64,000 nt of DNA, taken from Ophiocordyceps camponoti-saundersi (nom. inval.) (taxonomy: Eukaryota; Ascomycota; Sordariomycetes; Hypocreales; Ophiocordycipitaceae). Within the stretch, counting starts at the first letter, position 1. Each line of letters begins with the position of its first letter. Shown piece by piece: positions 55,924 through 64,000 of the stretch. The notes beneath the pieces are model-generated. The model was not told the origin of the DNA. It saw nothing but the letters and a program-made list of their open reading frames with translations, and searched no databases. A program made the position numbers and the translations under genes. Location of the stretch: positions 518,077-582,076 of the forward strand of contig PDHQ01000004.1 in the NCBI GenBank assembly GCA_003339415.1, read 5' to 3'.

Positions 55924-56166
55924 AAGAAGAGAGAGCAGGGGGGTTTGGAGAGGATGCAGACAAAAGTCATGGTTGAATTCTGGCAGAAGCGTTCTGTATA
56001 TCAGACAACCACCATCGGGTCAGTCTCTTTACTTACATGTTGGACAGGGTCAGCCCACTAAAGGAACAACTCAGATCAAGGGGCAGACGGAGACTCGGGA
56101 TAGGGGGAACGATAGAATTCGACGATACATAGAACTCTGGACCATAGACGACAAGAAATAGACTCA

Positions 56167-56964
56167 TCAACTCCAGAACAGCATGACCAGGGCGGCGGCG
56201 GCGGTCGCGGCTGCAACCCATGGAAAGTAGAGCTTAGCTGCCGCCGCACAACTCGCCTTCTGACCCTCCCAGACCACCGTGGCCAAGGCTTCGCTATCAT
56301 TGATGCGAGGAAAGTCGACGTCAGGAAGGGGCTTATTGAGAAAAGTGCAGAGCGGCTCCCAGCCTTGACCCATGCGATAGACAAGCAGTCGATCCTCCGG
56401 CACCAGCTCGCGAACCTCTCGATTATGACGGTCGTAGATGCGTCGAGCGTTGCGTCGCGCCTCAGTCGCGTCCTTGGCCTCGAAGAAACCGAGTAATAGC
56501 TTCCGAACCGTAGCCGACACCCTGGTTTTCAGAAGAGGGTCGATCAAACGGGAGGTCAGGATCGCAAGCGGATTCCACATAAGGCCGACTAAGCCGTCGA
56601 TGCTTTTATACCACGGGTCGAAATCGCGTATGGTGAGGATGACGTGAGCCTCTGGGTAGGCCTCGATGAGTTGTCTCGCGAAGAGGCCTCCAATATCGGT
56701 GACGGCCTCGCTTTCGCCGAATAGCGAGTCCCATTGCTCTCTGGTAAAGGGTTCACCGTGGTAGGATTCCAGGGCAGGGAAAGAGGCGTCGCAAGCTTGC
56801 TCTATGAGATTCCAGACTCTTTCGTCTGTTCCGATGTCCATGCCGTGAAAGGGCTTGTGATAGCCCAGCAGGGAGAGAGCTCGTGCGGTCGAATAGGTTC
56901 CCGTTCGGGGAAGGCCGAGGGCGAGAACCTGGACATGTCGTTTCGGCTGAGACGTTTTCTCCAT
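56167..56964 (-). CDS. Sulfotransferase-family P-loop protein with C-terminal membrane anchor
   Basis: Single exon, 265 residues. The N-terminus VQVLALGLPRTGTYSTARAL is the PAPS-type phosphate-binding loop seen in the fungal Sulfotransfer_4 family. The central AHVILTIRDFDPWYKSI corresponds to the 3'-phosphate-binding strand and Ser/Arg. Later GQGWEPLCTFLNKPLPDVDFPRIND is a strongly conserved family ending. The last about 22 residues are hydrophobic (FPWVAAATAAAALVMLFW), giving a tail anchor. Relatives are frequently misnamed NAD-dependent epimerases. True sulfotransferase activity is unproven, and the physiological acceptor is unknown. It converges with the peroxiredoxin gene (about 240 bp apart). 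Confidence 0.85.
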   Translation of the reverse strand: MEKTSQPKRHVQVLALGLPRTGTYSTARALSLLGYHKPFHGMDIGTDERVWNLIEQACDASFPALESYHGEPFTREQWDSLFGESEAVTDIGGLFARQLIEAYPEAHVILTIRDFDPWYKSIDGLVGLMWNPLAILTSRLIDPLLKTRVSATVRKLLLGFFEAKDATEARRNARRIYDRHNREVRELVPEDRLLVYRMGQGWEPLCTFLNKPLPDVDFPRINDSEALATVVWEGQKASCAAAAKLYFPWVAAATAAAALVMLFWS

Positions 56965-58090
56965 CGTCGACTTCTGTGAGATGAGCGGTCGGTCTCTTTT
57001 CGTGACGGCTTATTCTCCTGTGTCCGGGGATTACTTCTGAAGAGGCTTGTCATGGTATAGCACGGCAGGGAGGGCCTCGCAACGATAAATATGTACATGC
57101 GTCAAGGAAGAGGGGATCTAAGACCAAGTGGCCGTGATGATCTTAGTGATGGAAGAAGAAATACTTACTCCTGAAAGTACATATACGAATATATACTTAC
57201 CCATCATATAGCCTGCAGGAAGATCATGTAGTATCACTGTTGAGTTGTGAGACCCCCCCTGGGTGACTCCCGGTCGTACCAGACTTTAAATCTCACCGCC
57301 ACCTGCAGTGTACATAGCGGCAGCTGAGCACTAAAAGACTACCTATTTACGGAGTATCCGTAGGCACTGACTCCATGAAGCTATTCCTACCTAATCCTAA
57401 TCCGTAGTAAATGGCAGGGATCACCACATCCAGTGGGTGATCTGGTTATCGAGGTTCATAACTGGCAACTGACAAACTCCCGTGCTTACTTTGGAGAATG
57501 ACAGGCAAACCCTTTGTTCTGGTTTGAGAAGGCCTTGCCAGAGATGTAAGGGTGAGTAGGTAAACCCTCCATGAAGAGGAACAGGTAGGGGGTCAGAGAG
57601 ACACGGGCATAGAACCTACAGGTAACCAGAAATCATCTGCAAGTCTCGATACGGATATGAAGGCGTAGTTCATACCTACCTACCTAGTAGTGCAGGTAGT
57701 CGGCCGTTACAACCCCGTGAGCCGACAAAGCCAAACTCCAGCCGATTGGCCATGCGCCCTTGACTTCGCGTAGCATCATGGCAACCAAGGCCCGTGATTC
57801 GCGTGCCATTCCTCTAATCGCCGTCTCGCGGCGGCGGAACAATTCTCATCACCTTTCAACTTGGCATTTTCAAAAGTCAGTGTAATGGCTTTCACGACTG
57901 AAGCTCGTATCGCGGCGGAGTCAAGTCTTCCAGGCCGGGAGATGGCGGACGATATGCGGGAGAAGTCATTTCTATATAAGTTTGACGAGTCGTCGTCGTC
58001 TTCTTCTTCTTCTTCATCATGTTACGTAGAGCCTCTTGAACGAAGAAATACACGAAAAATACAGAGAGGAAAAGAAGACGGCTTGCAGAG
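56965..58090. other. Intergenic, about 1.1 kb
   Basis: Promoter regions of the sulfotransferase-like and amidase genes. CTACC/GGTAG repeats occur near 57676-57700. A CTT/TCT run (57993-58018) and a TATATAAG box at about 57972-57979, which is 110 bp before the amidase ATG, are visible. No gene supported. Confidence 0.55.
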
Positions 58091-59984
58091 ATGGCTTCTC
58101 TCGTCTGTTATTCTGTCCTGGCACTTGCTTGGATGACGGAGGCGACACCAGCCTGTTGAGTCTTGCTTCCTGGAGTCTCCCACACTTGGACAGAAGATGA
58201 CTCTAACATGGCTTATCGTTTACCCAGTCACTCCCTTCCCAAGCCTCATCAAGGCAACGGGGGATGAGATACAAGCCCAGATGAACCGAAAATGCTTCAC
58301 GAGCGCTGATCTCGTCAAGGTAGGACGATAAAACTCACAAGGCTCATGCGGTCCGAACCCCCGTCCTCACGCGCTGTTGTATCCAGGCCTATATAGAGCG
58401 CATCGGCGAAGTCGACAAGACGTTCTGCGCAATCACTGAGCTGAACCCCGACGCTGTCGAAGAGGCGAGGACGCTCGACATGAGAAACTTGACCACAAAA
58501 CGAGGGTATGAACTGCTTCGAGCCGATGGACAGCGAAGCCTTGAGTTGACTCTCCACCAGACCACTGTACGGCCTACCCATCGTGTTGAAGAATGTCATA
58601 GCGACCAAAGACAAGCTGGGAAATACCGGTCAGTGGTCTTTCGTCTTCATCTCCTCATACTCTTGGTTCGAGAAGCTGACGGCGGTCCACAGGCGGATCA
58701 TATGCCTTGTATAACGCAACCAACACCCGTGAAGCCGGGGTCGCCAAGAAGCTCCGCAGCGCCGGCGCCATCATCTTGGGAAAGGCAAACCTCAGTCAAC
58801 TCGGAGGCTACCGCTCCAGGAGGCACGTCAACGGCTGGTCTTCACACGGCGGTCAAGTCAAGGGCGCCTATCTACCGTCTCAGGATCCTGGAGGTAGCTC
58901 GAGTGGAAGCGCCGTCGCCGTGGATCTGGGTCTCGCCTTTGCCGCTCTGGGCGTCGACTCTATAGGCTCGATTCTGGTGCCGGCAGGCAGGAACAACATC
59001 GTAGCTATCCGCCCGACGCTGGGGCTCACGTCTCGCGACCAGGTCATCCCCGTGTCGGAGCATTTCGACGTCGTCGGTCCCATGGCGCGAACTGTCCGAG
59101 ACGCGGCGTACGTTCTGCAGGCCATCGCTGGACGAGACGGGTACGATGCACAGACGTGGCTGGCGCCAGATCCGGTCCCCGACTACGCCGCGGCTTGTGA
59201 CGGGGCGACCCTGAAGGGCAGACGCATCGGCGTGCCGTGGACCTATATCCACGACATGATTCAGGGTGCGCCGCTCAACGATGAGCTGTGGTCGTTTCAC
59301 AAAGCGCTCAACGAGATGCGGGACGCCGGGGCTGTCGTCATTCCCACGCAATTCACCATGGTGAAAGAGCTTCAGACGTGGAACAACGAAGTCCTCAGCA
59401 TCGACTTCGTTGCCAACATGGACAATTACCTCGCCAATCTGGAGACCGTCCCGACCGGAGTCCGATCACTGATCGACCTCCGCGACTGGACCCAACTGAA
59501 GCGTGAACTAGAAGACTACCCCAACCGCGACACCGAATTCTGGGACCAAGCCCTCAAGGATCGGGACATGGGTTGGACCCAGAAGGTTGACAGTCAGGTC
59601 TACCAAAGGGCGCTTGCCCGTCTCAAGGACCTGGGCGGCAAGGGAGGCATCCTCGGCGCTATCGAGAGGAGCAGACTGGACGCCGTGGTGATGCCGACGA
59701 GCATATCGCCGGGATGCGTGCCCTTAACCGGAGGGCCGGCCGTGACGGTGCCCCTGGGCTCCTATCCCGACAGGGCGCGCACCTTCAAGACCGTGCGAGG
59801 CAACCTTGTCGACGCCGGTCCGGGCTTGCCCTTTGGACTGACCTTTGCCGGCAAGCCGTGGGACGAGACCAAGCTGATCAGCATCGCGCACGCATTCGAG
59901 GGAATAAGTCGGGTCCGGAATAAACTCCGGAGACGCCTTGTCAACGTTCCGTCCTCCGAGGTGCGGTCATTCTGCCAGCGGTAG
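58091..59984 (+). CDS. Amidase-signature-family enzyme, probably secreted
   Basis: Proposed exons are 58091-58154, 58228-58319, 58387-58505, 58561-58628 and 58693-59984 (544 residues). The first exon encodes a hydrophobic leader (MASLVCYSVLALAWMTEA). The first donor (GTTGAG) is weak, so an alternative start at 58197 in exon 2 is possible. Amidase-signature marks are GPLYGLPIVLKN, which holds the catalytic Lys, DPGGSSSGSAVAV, which carries the cis-Ser, and GVDSIGSILVPA, which should hold the nucleophile Ser in place of the more usual TDGS context. The family hydrolyses amides through a Ser-Ser-Lys triad. Substrate cannot be guessed; relatives include fungal secreted amidases and acetamidases. 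All internal introns restore family sequence. Confidence 0.85.
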
Positions 59985-60337
59985 GCGTCTGAGGGGGGAG
60001 ATGTCGGTTTTCTTCGAGAGAGATCAGTTGGACCGCACGCTGTCCATCCTGTGTCATGAATTGCGCAGGTTTGTATGTAAGTATATCCGTACATATGTTG
60101 TTAGTTCATAGTTGTCATTTCTAGTCGTCTTGCTTGAATGTCCAGTCGCCGCTGGCTCTGATGAAAAAGACGATGGTGATATCTCGTGATGCTCAGGTTG
60201 TTGGTGATGGAAATGGTCATCATCACTTGATTACATAACGAAAACGCCATGAGGAACTGTTCGGACGCAACTTCGATCACAGCCGAGTCGTATGTAGTAT
60301 GTATGTACACACTCTATGGAGATACATAGACTCAGTC

Positions 60338-60372
<35 letters not shown>

Positions 60373-60497
60373 GCATCTTCTTCTTCTTCTTCGCCATCGT
60401 ACTGTACATACCTACCTACCTATGTAAGTACCATCCCTCCCACACCTTCACTTGCCATCCATACCTATCTACCTAGGTAGGAGGCTCGGCACACATC
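59985..60497. other. Intergenic, microsatellite-rich
   Basis: Contains (CAT)10 at about 60341-60371 followed by a CTT run, and CTACC repeats just upstream of USB1. Nothing else supported. Confidence 0.6.
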
Positions 60498-61452
60498 ATG
60501 GCTCTGGTCGACTACTCGTCCTCCTCGTCCACCTCCTCCGAAGCCGGCAACACGCGCCAGCCGCCGTCTAAGCGCATCAAGAGTGACGGGCCGGCCATTG
60601 CCGCCCCAGACATGCCGCCGCTACCAGCTGCCTTCCACGACCTCTACGCATCGACCGTCCGCTATAGCGTCGTCGACGATCCCGGTCTGCATCAGGGCCG
60701 CAAGCGACAGAACCCCCACGTACCGGGCTGCTGGCCGTCGCACGTCTACGTAGAATGTGCGGGGTCTCGCTCCCACCTTGACCCGAGTGCCCGGCTTCTG
60801 ACACGATGCTCCTCCAGGGCATCCGACGCAGACGCAGCACGAGACTCTCGGTCAGCTCTTGAGCAAGGTTGAAGTCGTCGTAGGCCAAGGCATCAAATTA
60901 CACCGCTTCCTATCCAGCGACCTGGGCGTGCCTCTTCCACTTCACATCAGTCTCTCACGCCCTCTGAGCCTGCGCACCGCCAACAAAGACGCCTTTCTTG
61001 ACCGACTGACGCAGTCCATCCGGGCCGCTGGCGTCGCTGCCTTTGCCGTCAGTCCCTGCGGCCTCGCTTGGTACAAGTCGCCCGACTCGGACCGAACGTT
61101 TCTCATCCTCCGCGTCGCAGTGAAGACGGGATTAAATCCGCAGCTCACGGCGCTCCTTGCGCGGTGCAACACCGCGGTCAGCCTGTTCGGCCAGCCCAAG
61201 CTCTATCAGGGGACGCGAGACGAAGCCGTAGGGGTGGCCTTTCACGTCTCCATCGCCTGGACATTCGGTCTGCCTGGTGAAGAGGCGACGCTGGAGACGC
61301 TAAAGCTTTTCAAGCAAAAGGAATTCTTCGGCATGTCTAGCTGGCAAATCGACGTGTCCGGTGTAAAGGCTAAGATAGGCAACATCGTGACGCACATCCC
61401 TCTGGCCGAGCACGGGGCACAGGCAGATGTTATCAGCCTCACTCTGGCCTGA
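60498..61452 (+). CDS. USB1: U6 snRNA 3'-5' phosphodiesterase Usb1
   Basis: Exons are 60498-60756 and 60818-61452 (297 residues). The 61-bp intron joins SHVYVE through a split Trp codon to HPTQTQHETL. Usb1 trims the oligo(U) tail of U6 snRNA and leaves a protective end, stabilising the spliceosomal RNA. The two catalytic His-X-Ser motifs of the 2H fold are HISLSRP near residue 115 and HVSIAW near residue 220. A Ser-rich, disordered N-terminus precedes PPLPAAFHDLYASTVR, a typical fungal Usb1 opening. The C-terminus TLETLKLFKQKEFFGMSSW and IGNIVTHIPL also match. Position before CKS1 is not functionally informative. Confidence 0.9.
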
Positions 61453-62445
61453 TGGAAATCTCGGTACAATCAAGGTGCCGGACTGGGAAAGGGTGACGAC
61501 ACGCAGCGTGATACAGCAGCGCTTTGGCCAGCTGTCATGAAGCCATGGTGCTACATTTCGTGCATATATTTTCGCGTGCTTTGCAGATGATTGCGCTGGC
61601 AGGCTGGTTTTTGCTTATCGAATCAGCTGTTAGCGCAGGACCCTCTGTCCTTCCTGCTTTCACCGTGTTTAGCAAGTAAGGACTTAACACCCCCGGCATC
61701 GGAATGATCCCCTCACGTGTTCGAGCACCATAGTGCATGGGAGGAGGGGCTCTGTTTACATTATGAGGCGTGAACTCTCATCTAGTGCTAGGTTCTTTTC
61801 GTCTCGCAGCTACTTTACTTCCCCAGCAGTCTTCACCGAAAGTGAAGTACCTTCTCCCCTGGAGGCACCTTTTGTTTTCTCAACTCTCCCCCTCCGGCTC
61901 AGTGGTTCTTTTTTTTCCCTCTCCTCCTTTAACCTCTACCTGCCTCTCACCTGTTCGGGTGCTTTGTTCGGCACCTCCTGTGCTTCTCTCTCTCCTTTGA
62001 GGTCGGTCTTTCTCGTCCCTGTGCATCCTTCCACAGCGGACTATCCCTCGTTTTCGCCTCCCTCGCTTCGCCTCCCTTCTCCGTCGTGCTGCGCGCGCGC
62101 GACGCCTGCTCGTCGTCATCCCTCCCGACTTACGCGCGACTACCTACCACCTACCTACCTACCTTCCACCTACCTGGCAGTTATAGGCACTTATAGCCCC
62201 CCCTCCCTGTCACTCTCCTCTCTTCTTGCCGCCGTCAGCAAGCCGGATTGCCAGGGAAAAAGGGAAAAAAAAGCCGCCTTAGCCAGCTTTCGACCCTCCC
62301 CAAAGTCCGTCTCTTCTCCGCGCGTCCAAGATACGGAAACTCGACGACGACCATCGAGCCGGTCGCTTCATAGGGCGGCGCTGCCTTGCCCAGGGGAAGC
62401 AAAGGATATCAAAAGTTTTTCTTTGTCTCGAGTATCAACAAGTTC
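61453..62445. other. Intergenic; CKS1 promoter and CT-rich leader
   Basis: The plus-strand frame across 61733-62497 is Ser/Pro/Leu-rich pyrimidine-tract sequence and overlaps the CKS1 start. I read it as a 5' leader, not a gene. A-box-like sequence at 61896 was considered for tRNA and rejected. Confidence 0.55.
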
Positions 62446-62972
62446 ATGGCCATGGACATCGACTGCAGCCGCCGCAACAGAACGCCAAGACCATTGACAG
62501 ACGCTGAGCGGTCCCGTCTTGACGAGTTTATAGACGCGATCCACTACTCATCCAGGTAAGTCGAGTCACCATAACCGTCGCTCCTCATTGACGCCTTCCA
62601 GGTACTCTGACAACGTATACGAATACCGCCACGTACAACTGCCCAAGGCCATGCTCAAGGCCATTCCCAAGGAGTACCACGACACCTCTAAAGGCACCCT
62701 GAAGCTCCTGTGGGAGGACGAGTGGCGGGCCCTCGGTATTACTCAGGTTCGTATCTATGCTGTCTCGCGTCACTTTCTCTGGACCCTTTCTCTTGGATGG
62801 CGGAAGGCACTAACGGCGCTTCACAGAGTCTTGGCTGGGAGCATTATGAAGTCCACGAGCCAGAACCGCACATTCTTCTCTTTAAGTAAGTTTTGCACTC
62901 TCTGTCTTGCGCCGTCTCCCTCATTACTAACACGCAAGAAGACGTCCGCTCAACTACCAGGCGCCGCAGTGA
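62446..62972 (+). CDS. CKS1: Cyclin-dependent kinase regulatory subunit Cks1/Suc1
   Basis: Exons are 62446-62555, 62602-62746, 62827-62885 and 62942-62972 (114 residues). The last exon encodes only RPLNYQAPQ plus the stop and is read after a TACTAAC branch site. Cks1 binds the main CDK and phosphorylated cell-cycle substrates. Conserved marks are [47 protein letters not shown], in which the anion-binding Arg, Trp and the HEPEPH hinge are present, and ARR-type acidic N-terminus before it. A second in-frame ATG at 62452 would shorten the protein by two residues. Length fits the fungal family. Confidence 0.95.
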
Positions 62973-63638
62973 AGGCGACGGACGGTTTGCGACTCGAACA
63001 TGCGCTGTACGATAGGCTCGAGTTTGCGCCCACGCGGCCCGAGTGCAACTGATTTCACGCCTTGTCACGACATAACGGCATTCACGCGACGAGCCACTTT
63101 GGTAATGGGAAAAATATGGGTATGCGGCACTGCGGCAGCCACTTGTCAGATTCTGTAATGGCTTGCTCTGTGGGATGGAAAGCGGCTGTTGAGGAGTATC
63201 AAAAGAGGTCTGTCTGAGCGCGAGTCAGGCTGACAACTTGTCTGTTGGATCATGGGCGGGTGGTTGCGGATGGCGGCGATGCGCGTTGATGGGGACGACG
63301 ACCGGCCCCGGCCTATGGAGAGGAGTCGCATGGAGAGCATGTAGTAGGTTCGGCCGATCAAGGGCCGAGTGAGTGGAAATTTTCTCATTTCGCCTCTCCA
63401 CCGACGATGCTGTTATTTTGGGGCACCCCGTAGCGTCAGCCCAATCCGGCGTCCGGCCGGGCATGGTGCCAAGGCCCCCACGAGTAATGAGGCTGTGCGA
63501 CCCGGGCAGTGACATGATGACATGCACTGAATTTTCCACGGCAGATGACGATGAGATATCACGCTTGATTGTGTCTTCTCAGAGAGCTTTGATGGAAAGA
63601 TATTTTCCACCACAGGTATCATCAAGTCAGCAACAACG
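62973..63638. other. Intergenic
   Basis: 3' flank of CKS1 and promoter of the last gene. No recognisable feature. Confidence 0.55.
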
Positions 63639-64000
63639 ATGCATCAACTACCGCCAGCCCCTCGCTCCATGGGCATCTTCAACAACTACGTGGCCACAGG
63701 TCCCGAGACGTTGATGCTCAAGGAAAAGATTATGTCTCTGTCGGGCGACAGTTTCGACATCAAGCTGGCGAGCGGACAGCCCATTTTCAAGATCGCGGGA
63801 AGACACATGACGGCGTCGGGTCGCAAATCCGTCTACGACTGCAGCGGAAACCACCTGTTCGACATAATCAAGGAGCACTTCCACCTGCACAAGACGTACG
63901 CGGCGGAAGACGCGCGTGGCAACGTCTTCCTGACAGTCAAGAGCTCGATGACGTGTACGTGAAAGCTTCCCCCTTCCCCCCCCCCCCCCCACCCCCCCCC
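63639..64000 (+). CDS. LURP-one/tubby-like C-terminal-fold protein, 5' exon only
   Basis: The first exon (63639-63954) encodes about 105 residues before a GTACGT donor. The gene then leaves the window within the first intron. Visible marks are PPAPRSMGIFNNYV near the start, ETLMLKEKIMSLSGDSFDIKL and FKIAGRHMTASGRKSVYD. These are the strands of the LURP-one/DUF567 beta-barrel, a fold shared with tubby and scramblase proteins and thought to bind lipids or act as a membrane-tethered regulator. The nature of the fungal members' ligand is unknown. The sequence ends in a long C run, which may mark the assembly edge. Confidence 0.8.

Noticed and set aside
61890..61990. A-box-like GGCTCAGTGGTTC followed by a T-run
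   Set aside because: No B box with a pairing T-arm or acceptor stem was found; it lies in a pyrimidine-rich leader.
61733..62497. 254-aa ORF overlapping the CKS1 start
   Set aside because: Low-complexity Ser/Pro/Leu from CT-rich DNA; CKS1 exon 1 in another frame is clearly the real gene.
1..64000. CRISPR arrays, bacterial defence operons, riboswitches
   Set aside because: The DNA is fungal with spliceosomal introns; no regularly spaced repeats or bacterial operon structure is visible.

Overview
This window is nuclear DNA of a filamentous ascomycete. The genes are eukaryotic and have short (about 50-110 bp) GT-AG introns with CTGAC/CTAAC-like branch sites. The protein set is typical of Sordariomycetes: a kexin, an ANTH adaptor, a LysM effector, an FSH hydrolase, a Sulfotransfer_4-type protein and a zf-3CxxC protein. 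The compact, GC-rich coding sequence, the CATAC/CTACC microsatellites and the secreted-protein content suggest a Hypocreales-like species. That placement is inference. I saw no bacterial operons, CRISPR arrays, rRNA or convincing tRNA genes.

I support 29 protein-coding genes, most with splice sites chosen by frame and family conservation.

Left part (1-22.4 kb): mitochondrial phosphate carrier (MIR1), Kex2 protease, sorting nexin Snx4/Atg24, LETM1/Mdm38, an MCT-type MFS transporter, AK3-type adenylate kinase, an ERD2-family protein with an acidic tail, and a secreted LicD-family protein with a 10-nt microexon. A TRIM-like element with perfect 160-bp direct repeats lies at 11.9-12.7 kb.

Accessory-looking island (22.3-27.3 kb): a divergent pair made of an orphan protein kinase, whose 5' end is frame-broken at an A-run, and an unrecognised protein with a basic tail, flanked by gene-poor sequence.

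Middle housekeeping block (27.3-38 kb): CENP-U/Ame1-like kinetochore subunit, NudC, TFIIH Tfb3, AP180-like ANTH protein and mitochondrial Asp-tRNA synthetase (with a GC-AG intron). A 381-bp near-perfect inverted-repeat MITE with 9-bp flanking repeats lies between the last two.

Secretory/cell-surface block (38.3-43.8 kb): a 1048-residue silk-like glycine-rich secreted protein with an 8-Cys centre, followed by a three-LysM secreted protein. Both have TATA-like boxes.

Right part (45-64 kb): zf-3CxxC protein, FSH serine hydrolase, Utp11, a tandem-repeat conserved fungal protein, Cmc1, a MARVEL-like membrane protein, xylitol dehydrogenase, 2-Cys peroxiredoxin, a tail-anchored sulfotransferase-like protein, a secreted amidase, Usb1, Cks1, and the 5' exon of a LURP-one/tubby-like protein that runs off the window.

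Most genes are independent housekeeping units in fungal head-to-head or tail-to-tail arrangement. No biosynthetic cluster is evident. The best candidates for something undescribed are the silk-like protein, the kinase/basic-protein pair and the two non-autonomous mobile elements.
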